Origin: Polydactylus sextarius
Taxonomy: Eukaryota; Chordata; Actinopteri; Polynemidae
Direction: 5' to 3'
DNA length: 64,000 nt
Assembly (NCBI GenBank): GCA_016801845.1
Contig: CM028917.1
Span: 4,657,501 to 4,721,500, forward strand
Positions 26,936-39,024 of this stretch are shown piece after piece (the first letter of the stretch is position 1; the number at the start of each line of letters is the position of its first letter). The notes under the pieces were generated by a model. The model was not told the origin of the DNA and ran no database searches. It saw nothing but the letters and a program-made list of their open reading frames with translations. The position numbers and the translations under genes are program-made.

Positions 26936-27459
26936 ATATTTGTAATGTGAAGGGGGTGTGTACACTGAACAGGATGTGTAGTCTGCATCACCTCTGCAGT
27001 GATGTACTAACTGTTCTTGTTAAACACGTGGCTTCAAATAAATGCAGATGATCTCAGATCAGTGGTCATCATGCAGTGAAACACTATATATAGAAGCACA
27101 AATCATTGCTGTATCCCACTCCTCAATGTTCATATTTATTATTTTTTGTGTGATGTCTTTATTATATCAGAATATTCTCTGTTTTATTGTCTGATATAGT
27201 GAAATATGGCCAGTTCACCTGTATGGACACATGAAACTGTGTGAAAGGTGAAAATCAGTGGGAGTGACCCATTCATGCTCAGTTGTGATGTGAGGTCACA
27301 GGTAAACGTGGCCTGGTTTTTCAGGGAATCGTTGCCATAAACCTGCTTCCTGGGGTTTGTCCCGTTATGGGCACCACCTCGACGAGGAAGTGACGTTGCG
27401 GTTTGCTGCCTCTCCTCCTCGCTCTATGTGTCCACACAGGCAGAGAGCTGGAGTGCGTT

Positions 27460-27469
27460 CTATTTATAG
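27460..27469. promoter_or_regulatory. Perfect MEF2-type site CTATTTATAG
   Basis: CTATTTATAG fits the MEF2 consensus YTA(A/T)4TAR. It lies in a locally GC-richer block (27.36-27.52 kb) of otherwise AT-rich intergenic DNA. A single 10-base match is weak evidence of function. Confidence 0.25.
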
Positions 27470-27531
27470 AAGCCTACCCGCCCGTTCAGCCTCCCACCCC
27501 CCCTCCGGCACAAAGAGATACACCCACGTAG

Positions 27532-27554
27532 ACACACACACACACACACACACA
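27532..27554. repeat. (CA)n microsatellite
   Basis: About 11 CA units. Confidence 0.9.
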
Positions 27555-27842
27555 AAGATGGCACACAGGCACGTACAACACACAATATTGTACAAACAGT
27601 ACAACACAGAGAAACAGAAGATGAATTGATACATTTACACTGGAAATACAGAAACCCACAATCCACATGTGAGAAAAAATGTCAAACCAAAGCAAAATCT
27701 AATAAAATACACGTCACAGTGCAGCGTTAATAATGCAGGGAGTCTTTGTGGAGAGAGGGGAACACTCCCTGTAATGGATGGAGGGGGAGGGGACCTCCAC
27801 TGCTTTGCAGTTTCTACAATGTAGCATGACAATCACCCATTT

Positions 27843-27857
27843 TGTGTGTGTGTGTGA

Positions 27858-27894
<37 letters not shown>
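27843..27894. repeat. (TG)n microsatellite with interruptions
   Basis: TG tract of about 50 bases broken near 27,857-27,862. Confidence 0.9.
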
Positions 27895-27895
<1 letters not shown>

Positions 27896-29119
27896 CTCAT
27901 TCATTCAGTCTGTCACCACATCCTCCATGTCCATGCATCAACACTGAGAGACACCACCTCGCTGCAGCTACAACAATCTGCAGTCTCACCTGACTGCGCC
28001 CGTCATGTATGCTGGTGTGATGGACAGATGGGTGTATGACTGAATATCAGTGTAGTTCACAGAGCTGCAGCCTTTCGTGTGCACTGATGTGGTTCCTGCA
28101 AACAATCGCAATCACAGAGTTGCTCGCTAAAACACTCAGGCCTCCGAGTGTCATGGCAGACTGATGTGTTGTAATGGAATCAAACTGAAAAGGTGGAGCT
28201 ATACTAACAAACATTGATATGTATGTTAATTCTTTACAGCCTTCTTGACACTGACATCTCAGACCTTCATCAAAGTTTAACAGAATGTCTCCTTATTATC
28301 AGACAAACTAGTATTTACCTCCAGCTACTGACTGAAACCTAAAGAGACATAACCTGCTGTGTTGGTCTCATTGGACATTGAGAGGCAGAGGAAGGAAACT
28401 ATGAATGTAATCTTACATTTTATTTCCTACTGCAGCTAAGACAAGTCCAGCTAAGTATTTCATCATGTCATATTATAACAGACTTGTGTTTTGCTGCTGC
28501 TTATCTTCATTTTACATCTCCAAACTGGGGGGAGATAAAAATAATAATCTAAAAGAATCTAAACTCATCTTCACCTTGCAGTTGCTGGCAAAGACTGAAA
28601 TGTGACAACTGTTTTTGTGAGTTTGTTTTTAGTTTTTTCTCGCCCCTTTTCATGGGAGAATAATGATAATAATATTGCATATCTGAAAGGCCACTTCATC
28701 CCTCTGCTGTCTTTCAGATTAATGATATTCTTCTGGGGTTAGTGTCTCTTTAAGGCGGGGGAACCACTACACCTTCAGTGTTGGTGGAGCTCTGCCATGC
28801 ATCTCCAGGATGAGACGAGGCAGGTGGACGTGAAAAAGTGAGACGATGCTTTAGACCATATGTAGGAACGCAGAGACATTGGTCATCGACGTCATGATGT
28901 TAAAGTTCCACAGACATTTTGAGACTTAAATGATCATATTCAGAGCTATGCACAGATAAATGAATGAACAGTAATAACACAAACACACAAACACATGTGC
29001 TCTTGTATGAGAGCACTGCAGTGAGGATGAGTCAGCCACTAGCGTTGCCATGGAAACACTGCCTCTTTGCAATCGGTCTCTTAGTAACCGCGCCGTTGCC
29101 GAGGAAGGAACCTGTGTGT

Positions 29120-29157
29120 GCGCACGTGCATTTGTGTTTGTGTGTCTGTGTGGGTGG

Positions 29158-29190
<33 letters not shown>

Positions 29191-29208
29191 TGTGTGTGTG
29201 TTTGTGTG
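29120..29208. repeat. Compound TG/TTTG microsatellite
   Basis: About 90 bases of TG units with interspersed TTTG and GGTG, an imperfect expanded tract. Confidence 0.85.
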
Positions 29209-29209
29209 A

Positions 29210-31200
29210 CACTTAGCTATTGATGTAACCAGCTGCTCCACTGAGTGAAACTAAAATTAGAGCAATTATAAAAAATAACTTTTCTGATGACTAGAACAGC
29301 TGTGAATGTATCTGTTGACTTTATTTTCCAGAGGGAGGTTTGACTTTAAACGTCAGAAAAGAACAGACACAAGCCCACTTTTTTTAAAAATCAACACAGG
29401 GTCTAGTATAATCATCATTATATCACATCATCACCATCATGGTGTCACAGCAGCCTTAGCCAGTCTAGTTTAACAGTATCTAGTTTCTTGCCTTGTTGTT
29501 ATGTTGTGTGAACTGTGGTAATTGTATTCTAACGGTGAAGTTACCAGTGATTTTCATCTAGGGAGCAGATCTGATACATTCCCTGTTTTATTTGGATGTG
29601 TTTTGTTTTACTTTTGTGGTGTATTTCAGGTGTATTTCTCATGATGTGCTCTACCTGTGTGGGGGTAGGTCCCCCTGTCCCAGTCTATATCTCTTTTGCT
29701 TACTCCTAGTTCAAATTTGTATCAGATCTACAGACAGACCGACAATCACCCTCTGAGTCTAAACATGTGTAAAGAAAACATTAAATTCTACCAGACTGAT
29801 TTTAAAACTAGATCTTTTGATCGTCCTTCGTCAGACTGCCTTCATGAGCACTGAACAATATGAGGTGAACCAAAGTGTTCAAGGCTAAATGAATCATGCA
29901 CCACGCCACATGAATCATGGTGATGTTATGGGGGTGAGAGGAGTCATAAAGCATCTTGTGTCCACTCATTAGTGGTCTTTCCGTACAACACGATTATTCC
30001 CATATTGAGGATTCTCTCGATCTCAACGCGGTCACAGAGCAACGTACGGTCCCTTGATATGAAAAAGACTCATCAGTGGGGCTGTGGCATCAACTTTATA
30101 CTTTACAAAGACAAAGAAGGTTTCAGAAAATATTTCATTGGTTGCACTGAGTTTTAAAAATGTATTGAAACATTCCATAATGTCAAAGTTCAACTAGATA
30201 CTTGACTTTTTTTCACCAAGTTTTATTTTGTTAAGTAGCACTTGTCTGTGTCTGTTCATTCTGTGTCAAACTGTATAAAATATAGTATTGTGAACTAATA
30301 TGTCCCTTACTGCAATGAAACCAGTGTGTGGGCGCTGCTCTTTTTCTCTCCTGAGTCAAACAGCGAAGATCAGTCCTTCACTAGTGTCCTCTCACAGAAA
30401 ACAGTCACAGTTCTGAGCAGTCTTCATTAGTGTGAGTATGTAGGTGGTGTTAAACTAGTGTTAAACTGCTGTTGCTGAGTTTCATCCATGCTCAACAGTA
30501 GCATAGCTCTGCTACTATTGCTTCTCTAAAGCCAAGATCCTGGTCTTATGGACGAGGGTCAGCAGCTTGGTCTTTATCCATTTCATATATTTATTCATAT
30601 TTTCAATCAAAAAAACAATCTTGAAACACTGTTGATAAGTTTGTGTGCTTGTGTGAAGTGGATACACTGATGTATTTATTAAAGAAAGTGGGACAGTTCA
30701 GTGAAAACTGACTCAGTCAATGTAGGTGTTTGTGTTATTTGGCCTGTAATCTTCACTGATGAACTCCTCCAACCTCCAAACTGACCAATCAACACATCTC
30801 TAAAAATTACAACCTACAGGAAGCTGATGTGTCACTTTATCTGTATGTACAAAGTGTATAAAACACAGTGATCTGGGTATACGAATATCATCAAACAAAA
30901 TCTATGATTTTAATTGCAATCATATTTTATTTTTGAGCACAACTGGCATCTGTGTGTTACATATAATGTGTCTGAGTTTCACTCCAACTTTTTCTTCTTC
31001 TTTACTTCACATCCGTATCCACGGATACAAGTTGAAATGAATCAATATTGATATGAATATTGATATGACTGTTTCCATCTGTAAGTTAAACAGGATCATT
31101 GATTTGAAAGTTTTAGTTCAGATGGATCCTGTACTCTGTAATATTCTTTACAAACTATGCCTATCTGTGGAGATCCTCATTCATCCAGGTCATTGTATCC
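29210..31200. other. Intergenic, nothing recognised
   Basis: AT-rich DNA without a convincing coding frame, RNA gene or repeat family that I can name. Confidence 0.5.
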
Positions 31201-31206
31201 AACATA

Positions 31207-31684
31207 GTTGAATCTAGGGCAACTGGACCGTTGTAATTTCTTGAATTCATTTGCAGTGATGAGTGCTGTGGTGTTATGGTGAGGCTGTGTTGATTTTTGA
31301 CCTATTTATGCCTCCAGGTGTGATCCTCTGTTCTCCTGGTTTTATTTAAGTTTCAGAAACTTCTTGGTTTGTCTTTCCTTGCCCTTGGAGTGTTGGGATA
31401 GCTGGGCATTTTCAACGAATTCAGTGACCTTCTGCAAGATCACCCTAGGCAAAAGTAATGATAGTCTCTGTAGGAGATGGTTTGGCTTTTCTCTCTTGTT
31501 CAGAAGGTGGTTCTGTGCCTTATCCAGGATCTTTTTGGCCCGGTGGTCTTTCACTATAGAGCCTATAGGTGGATGCTGGTCAAAATACATTTAATTTGTG
31601 CTGGTGGCATCTGAGGTTGAAAATGAGGTGGTGTAGTCTGCAACATTCAAGAAATTACAACAGTCCAGTTCAGTTAGATTCAGC
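31207..31684 (-). mobile_element. Repeat element with about 40-bp inverted ends and a retroelement-like frame
   Basis: The ends are inverted copies of each other: the left end has gaatctagggcaactggac then gttgtaatttcttgaat (31,207-31,246), and the inverse lies at 31,644-31,684 with only a few differences. Between them a minus-strand frame (31,594-31,342) reads KKILDKAQNHLLN and VTEFVENAQLSQHSKGKERQ, reminiscent of the helical region of the GIY-YIG-linked reverse-transcriptase (Penelope-like) ORFs of fish. The end sequence also resembles that repeat class. Broken frames continue to about 31,940. The family assignment is tentative, but the inverted repeats are directly visible. Confidence 0.4.
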
Positions 31685-32306
31685 TACGTCAGTATGCAAT
31701 GTCGATGTTGCAGAAGATTTTCCTGCTTTCTCCTGAGATGTGGAGCAGTTTATCCATATCAAAGTGGTACAGGGTTTCTAGGTTTTTATCTAGTATGTCT
31801 TTCAGATTTTATGATCTCCTTTATTTGTTTCAGTTGCTGTTCGAGTTTCTTTGTTCAGTGAACAGATGTTGGACACTGAATGTTTGTCTGTTTGATAAAG
31901 TTTTTCCAGTCTTGCTCTGATCTTCACATTACAGAAAAATGCATCCACATGTTCACACAATGGTACAGATGTGTTTATTGATATTATATTAATACATGCT
32001 ATGATCAGAATAACAGTGAAGAAGTGGAGATGCATATGTGTTAAATTTGACCTGACTGTTCTGATTTTATGAAATACAGTGACTTGTAGAACCACAGAGT
32101 TGATGACTCAACACCACATCAGTGACAATTGGGTTTCTCTCTTAAGTGTAAACATGGATGATATTCAGGTGATGATGAAGAGTCATCATCTGTAGATCAG
32201 ATAAAAGCAGCTGTGAATCACACAGAGACACTGAACCAGATCTGTGCAGTTTGAAAATGGCAGAATCTCTCTGCTCCTTCCTCTTTGTCCTCACTGCTCC
32301 TCCTCC

Positions 32307-32335
32307 TCCCTCCCTCCCTCCCTCCCTCCCTCCCT
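32307..32335. repeat. (CCCT)7 microsatellite
   Basis: Seven CCCT units in a pyrimidine-rich stretch. Confidence 0.9.
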
Positions 32336-32515
32336 GCATACTCCATTCATGTGTTTTTTCCCCCTTTCTTCTTTTCATTCACTGTGCTATGCTACCAAGC
32401 AAAGCAAGCTACAGGCAGGGATGCAGCAGCTAACAGGCCCAGCTAACTAAAATCCTCCCCTCCCCAACAGCAGGCTGCTCCTCCACCATACAGGGCCCTG
32501 TGTGTTTGGATGCAT

Positions 32516-32523
32516 TGACGTCA
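32516..32523. promoter_or_regulatory. Perfect palindromic CRE, TGACGTCA
   Basis: A full CREB/ATF consensus is followed by a second half-like element (ctgacgcacg) 5 bases on, in a locally GC-richer block at about 32.44-32.58 kb. No exon is evident beside it. It could mark an enhancer or a promoter of an unseen transcript. Confidence 0.3.
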
Positions 32524-33645
32524 CGGCTGACGCACGGCAGCCTGGAGTGGCCGGTTCCATCAAAGGCCTGTATACTCAGGCTTGAACAGAGGTATTATTA
32601 GCCAGCAGAGGGAGAGATTCACAAACAGAATGAGAAGGGGAGGGGATGGGGCAGCAGAATAACATGCTGTCACAGTTTGCTCTATGAGACTCCGAGGACA
32701 ATAAATGTAAACATGCGAGGAATGCTGTCTCCTGCTCTGTTGTGGCAGCAGATATGTTATGTATGAGTTGTATATACACTGATCATCTCAGTAAAACCTC
32801 CACAGATGATGTGTTTATTTTCATCCAGAGCGTCTGGTCCTGCAGAACAGCATCCACCTGTTGTGACTGCAGCTTCATCAAACTGCTTTTTGATTCTGTT
32901 TCTGCTCCTGATTCAAGTTTAGTAAAAAATCAGCTCAGCTCACAGTGATATATATGAATAGAAATGTAAAGCATCAGTGCACAGGATGTGGGAGATGTCA
33001 GAGAACTGTCACCTTTTGTGACAGCCCTGGACCTCTATTTATTCTTGATCAAGGGAAAAAACAGTTGCAGTGACAGTGTACTCTGCCTGATCTCACCTCA
33101 AGCTTGGTTTAATCCTTTTACTTCCTCATGGCAGGATTATATCAAAATATAAGTTTTCAGATATGAAATGAGATTAGATTTTTTTTGTCAACCAATCAGA
33201 GTTGGACTGCTATAAAACATGTGTCATGCAGGATGTTTTGGGCTTTTTACATAATGAAAAATAGAACACATTTTCTACACAATATGCAGCTCAAAGTGAA
33301 GGGTAAATCAGAGTATTGCCTGTAGACATATTAAAGGTATAAGTAGAACACGAGCAGAGGGAGCAGCGCTCACCTGCTGCGTCTGTGTAAATGTGTCTTC
33401 ATAATGTCCCTGCTGTTGCAGAAGACGTGATCCGTGTGTGGAGAATAACAAGAGTCATGCGGCAGCTTTGTGCGTCCGTCCACATAAACCTCAAACTTTA
33501 ACCACATGCAGAGAAAAGCTCCACGGTGCCGCTGTTACAAGGTGTGAATGAAACCATGTGTGTTTGCGCGACATCAGACTAATACTGAACTCATCTGTCA
33601 TGTGCTGCTGTATTAGATTCACTCTGACCAACCGTTACCGCTGAA

Positions 33646-33800
33646 GTTAAATCACTGGACACAAGCCAGAACCTCCTCAAACTAAACTGGGACAAATCTG
33701 ATGACATCATCCTCAGCCCTAAATCCCTCACAAAACCACAAACAACCTCCATCTCACCACCAATGACTCTGCTCTGTCTCCTTCCTCACTCATACCTGTG
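33646..33800 (+). mobile_element. L2-like LINE reverse-transcriptase fragment
   Basis: The plus strand reads SQNLLKLNWDKSDDIILSPK, then SLTKPQ. It closely resembles the 'FLKLNxDKTExLLxGPKS' block of fish L2/CR1-type reverse transcriptases. The similarity fades after about 33,760 as the frame decays. It is a short isolated fossil. Confidence 0.55.
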
Positions 33801-33899
33801 TGATGATGATTCATATTGGTTATTGTTTTTGTTATCTGCGCGCATTTTTCAAAATTAGAATCAAAGAGACGTTATTGATGCCCAAACTGGGTTTCTTTA

Positions 33900-34440
33900 T
33901 GGTTACACCAACCAAAAACAGAAATATACACAGTCTTAGTGTCTGTAAGTAGAAATACAGACTAAAAATATTACCTGTCCAAGGATGTGTAAAAATATGG
34001 AACAGTATGAAAATAAATATATGTAATACAATATAGAGTATACAACAGCCTAGAGTCAGTTGACTCAGAATAAAGCACCCACATCTTCAATCAGTGATTT
34101 ACAACCTGGATTAAAGTAGCTATATGGTAAATTAATTACACACATTATTAATATATTAGATAAGGCTGAATCTACAGCTTCACTACTTGGTTCCATTCTT
34201 TAGCTTTAATGGCTTTAATATGAGTTAACAATATTGCCAAGGCATTACAAAAAGAAATTATTATATATACTATTATTATATAGTATTATTTTCATTATTG
34301 TTATTATTATTATTGATACACCACTGATAAAAATCTTTTATAAAGGAATGATGTGTATTATTATTTATTAGTATTATTATTTTTCTCAGAGATTGTCACA
34401 TCACTGACATATCTGGCTGATTCTGTCAGCATATATATGC
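33900..34440. other. AT-rich intergenic stretch, nothing recognised
   Basis: Contains ATT/TTA-rich tracts (about 34,260-34,390). No coding or RNA feature is seen. Confidence 0.5.
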
Positions 34441-34449
34441 TATTTCATT

Positions 34450-34560
34450 TTAATTTGGTCAGACCCCAGATAGCAAAATTATTACAGGCCAAATTTGGCC
34501 CAATTTTGGCAAGGTTTTGGAAGGATGTATGGCTTTTATATGGCCCAAATTAGGGGTGCA
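34450..34560. repeat. Possible interspersed 'TGGCCCAAATT' repeat piece
   Basis: The blocks caaatttggcccaatttt and atatggcccaaatta resemble a widely dispersed fish repeat with TGGCCCAAAT motifs. It is short and without coding capacity. Confidence 0.3.
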
Positions 34561-35009
34561 AAAAACAAAGGGACACCAAAACTCACCCAAAACCAATTAT
34601 GGAACTCCAAAATAAAGTTATAACTGCCCCAAAAAGAGTCTAAAATCCCCACAGTCAAACTTAAAGTCTTAACCCTACCCCTTTACTTGTGGTAAACCAC
34701 AACTAGTTAAACCAAAGGCCTCCACCCTGCTTCCTCTGTGTCAAAATGAATCCAAAACTGACAGACTACAGCCAGAATCATTGCTATTGATTAGAATACC
34801 TTACACATGACCATGTTGCTGTGCTAAATGTGGGAACAAATTCTACATATCTGCTGTGAAAATGATGATCAGTAATGCGGAGGAGCGATTAAAATGAGTT
34901 ACTGCAAGTTTCAGATAAAAGATTAGATTACGAGGAATCAGCTGTAAATCCAGATGTTTTTAAGTGGCTTTACTTCACTTCAGTTTATGCAACGCAGAGC
35001 AGTGAATAA

Positions 35010-35033
35010 GTGAATGAATGAATGAATGAATGA
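35010..35033. repeat. (GAAT)n microsatellite
   Basis: About six GAAT units. Confidence 0.85.
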
Positions 35034-35361
35034 GGCTCGTAGCCACAGAACAAACAACACTATCAGTAAGTGTCAGTTAATTATACCACGGGCAGCAGCA
35101 GCGGCACATGACTCACACCCAGTACTGCTGCTGGTGGTGGCTCAGTATCTGTGTTTTATTAAAACTGAGTTAGTGTGTGTCCTCAGTCCTGATCTCTGTG
35201 TATTTGTGACACATGTCCATCAGTTCACTCTCAGACTCATACTTTACATTCTTCACCAGAATGAATCCTCATTTTAACCTTTTTAAACACAACATGGTAC
35301 ACATTGTGAGGGCCACTTCACAGGTGTCAGTCTTCTGGTATTTTTCACAATAAAAAATGTT

Positions 35362-35380
35362 TTCTCTCTCTCTCTCTCTC
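35362..35380. repeat. (TC)n microsatellite
   Basis: About nine TC units. Confidence 0.85.
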
Positions 35381-36059
35381 GCTCTGACTCACCGTTTGTA
35401 TTAGTTGAAGAGTTTCCTTTCAAACTAAATGCTGATCAACAGGAACATATTCATTTTTGGGGAAATCAAGCTAAATAAAGATTGTGATGAAACAGACCTT
35501 TTTGCTCAGAAAGGTTTCTGACTGAATTATAATAACCCATAAGTCACAGCCATATTAAGAGCTGGTCCTGTTTCATCTCCTTTAACAGAGGATACGTTTC
35601 ATCTTCCCTAAGGAAAGAAAAGGAGATAATGCTGTCCCACAGTTCCTTGTGGGATTAATATTTTAAGTGATGCACCATTGTAGTTTCACCACTGTCAAAC
35701 CCATTTAGATGTTGAAGCAACAGAGCATCTGTTTAATCCTTGTGACAGGATCCAAATCTCCATTTATTGTGAAACAGATTCTGTCAGTTAACAGTGTGTG
35801 TGAATATCATTTACTCCAGCCTCTTCCTCAGTTCCTGAATTATCGTTTTAATGTCCTTTCCTTTCATGTCATTATACCAATTCAACGTTTAAGTCCTGTT
35901 TGTTTTCATTTGTGTTGTCCTGCCACTTCCTGTGTGTAACTGAACGCTAAATGCTTCCTCTGTATAAACTTAGGACAACATCTCCTCTGTCTTGCTCTCT
36001 GAGGAACTGTTCACTCCCTGCATTCTGTCTGTTACTGTATTTGTCCTCTGTGTCTTCTA

Positions 36060-36065
36060 AATAAA
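36060..36065 (+). terminator. Candidate poly(A) signal AATAAA
   Basis: AATAAA is followed by gcctgttttaagtgc. A TATAAA lies 97 bases upstream at 35,963. No exon is recognised before it, so it may belong to a solo LTR-like element or be chance. Confidence 0.25.
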
Positions 36066-36099
36066 GCCTGTTTTAAGTGCAGTTAAATTCTCTCAGCTC

Positions 36100-38330
36100 T
36101 GCAGTCGACCTCATGAATTTTCCTTCACATCTAACCTTGACCTCATGAGAGTTTCTTTTAAAGAGACAGGGAAAAAAGTTAGGGAAGTAGACTTTTTTTT
36201 TAACTTTCTGATTGCAGCCTGATAGTACTGATTGAAAATACTTGACCATCAACACCAAATAGCAAACCATTGGTCACCCAGTCACCTCCAGCCCTCGGCC
36301 TCAGTCTGTGTCAATTTACATAAAAGGCCCTTTGTCTTTTCAGCTAGCGGCTGAACTCAGGAACCAATTCAGATGTGACCTTTGACCTTATGAAACAAAA
36401 GTACCACATACCTAATTGTTGCCGCTGTCAGTTTTTAGAGTTCAACAAAGCCATTAAACCGACAGCCAATAAACATAATGACACATTTTCTCTGTGCCTG
36501 AAAGTGAAGTCAGATTTTCCTGTCACAACAAGCTCCCGCTGATTCTCATAATCACGGAAATTATAGACGAAAATAAAGGATATTATAGAAAACAAGCAGA
36601 ATTACTTCAAATGTAGAACGTTGTGACATAATTCCACATGGTAAGTCGTCAAATGAAGGGAAAAAATCTATTAAAATATAATATTGGATCAAAAAACATG
36701 GTGTGGAGGGTCATCGTTAAGTAAAATAGGTCTCGTAAGTCTCATATTGATGATAGTCAGAAGAATCCTACAGGAATAGGAATCATGTCCCACATCCTGA
36801 ACATTAACTGTGATGAGACAAAACAGGGACAAGTGTGCATAAGAAGACACTGGAGAGCAGAGATGAGCAAAGTTATACTCAAATTAAAAAAGTAAAACAA
36901 AAGAAATAAAGTAAAATGAATATGGTCAAAATGTATTTTAATGTCTCTGCATTGATTCAGCAGTTCAGTCATCAGTAGGTGGATGTGGCCTGTTGAGGTT
37001 GGACTCCCCCTGGTGGTGACAGCATAAAATTCACTCCAGATTCTTGTATCTCCAAGTACAGTCCAGTCATGTGATTTTTATTTCTTTTGCTTTGCTCCTG
37101 TGTCTCATGACTCAGAGGTTTAAGTGCTGTCATTCAACATAAAGACTACTGGAGGGTATTGACATAATAGTGCAGAACTTTTGCTTTGATGCCACACAGA
37201 CGTCTGTTTGAGAGTCATGAAGCAGAGACATGACCAGGGATTGTGCTGTGTGGTGCTGAGCGTAATATTTTTAACTGGTAACATCAGTAACATGACCTTG
37301 AGCATGACCTGCATATGAGATCAAGAAGAGACAGAGCAACATTTTCATTTTAATTGTAAACGGTTACAGTCATCAGCAGTAGAGGGAATAACCACTGTTA
37401 TTTGTTACAATAATCAAACCTTGTTGAGTCAGCAAGTTAACAGTAGTACATGTTCCTCATCTTACTAGACCATTCATTATTTAGCAGGTCTAAAAGTATT
37501 AATGGATGATAACATGTCTTACTCTTTGTTAAATAAATGTTAAAATATATTTAAAACTCACTTTTAAAATACATTTAGTCTGGTTTTAAAATGTTTTTTA
37601 TCCTCATGCAGAAAATGTTTACATAATCTGGCATATGATGATGAGTATAACAGAAATGTGTTCAGTGAACTGAACAGATGTGTTTGTTTTATTGACAGTA
37701 ATTATTAAAGCATTGTTGGGTAAATGTAAATGAGTGCAGCGGACTGACTGATGCCCTGACACTTAACCCAATGGCCACAGAGACTCTTCTCAGTTAGACA
37801 GCTGGAAAGATACTAGATGTTATCCTGAGCTGTGAATGTATCGACCATGTGGAATCTCTGAATGTCAGGACAGAGATAACTGTTTCTAAAAAGAGTCAAC
37901 ACTAGTAAAGATCAGCCTCTGGGACAAATGAATATCCAGGTAAGATTCTAATCCTCTCCTGAATAGTAAGCAAGCAGACTGACAAACCAAACAAGCTGTT
38001 AAAACGGAAACATAGAAATCAATATTTGGTTTGGCTCAATATACAACGGGTATTATGAGGAATAGAGCAGGAAGCAGAAAATAGGAGGTAATGATTAGAT
38101 TAAGTCACATGACCCCTGGAATGATGATCTATTATTTGATTAGTATAGCCAATCACAGCCTGACCCTATAATTGATGTATTGTGTGTATATGATTTAAAA
38201 ATATGGCATGAAATAATGGGACACTTTAAAACAAATCAACTTCAGATTTATGAGACATTAAATCTGGGCACCTCTGCTTCAGTCATGAAGCATGTGATCA
38301 CATTCAATGAATTAATAAAGTTTGATAAAT
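36100..38330. other. Intergenic, nothing recognised
   Basis: AT-rich DNA; no coding frame longer than chance and no repeat family recognised. Confidence 0.5.
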
Positions 38331-38337
38331 TAGTTTG

Positions 38338-39024
38338 CAGTGGTGGAAGTAACAAATTACATCTACTCAAATTCAGTGAAATTTTGGGATAGTCTGACTA
38401 TATAATTGTATTTGTAATTGAGTATAAATGATGGTTTGCAATCTACTTTTCTATATTTAAAATCATATTCACTACTGAGTAGTGAACAAAGCCAGTGGTA
38501 TGTTAAGATAAATCTGTGGCATGAAAACAGGCCAGTGAAGCACAGATGGAAAAAATAAAGATTCAAGATTGAACTATATGATGTCAGAACTGTGCTAAGA
38601 AAGGCCACAAGAACAAACAAGCTCTCAGCAATAAACAAGGCAGGTTACTGGGTGTGATGTTGGCAGCTGCAACCAAATGTGTCCTGCAAGCAACTGCTGA
38701 CAAACTTGAAGTCAATTTTATGATATTTGAATGAAGTTAACAGAAAATATGCTGTTTTGAGCACAATAGAACCATATAATCAGATAATTGTTCAGACAAA
38801 AATCTGTTGAAAGTAAATGTTTCCAGCATTTGAACGACTGTTGAGAATAAATTATACATCGATCAAACAAGTAAGTAATACTGAGTAGTTGTTTAGAATT
38901 ATACTTTATACCGTTACAAGAATATATTTTTACACCACTACTTGTCCGGGTAGTTGAGTAATATTTCGGTCATGTAATAATACTTCTACATAAGAACAGA
39001 TTTTCAGTACTCTTTCCACCACTG
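38338..39024. mobile_element. hAT-like MITE, about 687 bp, just upstream of smg1
   Basis: The left end CAGTGGTGGAAGTAAC is inverted at the right end as ctctttccaccactg, giving 11 or more matching terminal bases. This end sequence, with internal ctactcaaattcag and aatacttctacat, is the signature of a very common non-autonomous fish repeat whose family is hAT-like. The flanking 8-mers ttagtttg and ctagttag match at 6 of 8 positions, consistent with a decayed 8-bp target-site duplication. It has no coding capacity. Its right end is 310 bases before the smg1 start codon. Confidence 0.7.

Noticed and set aside
32142..32450. Ser/Pro-rich and Gly/Arg-rich frames on both strands
   Set aside because: Produced by the CCCT repeat; no independent evidence of coding.
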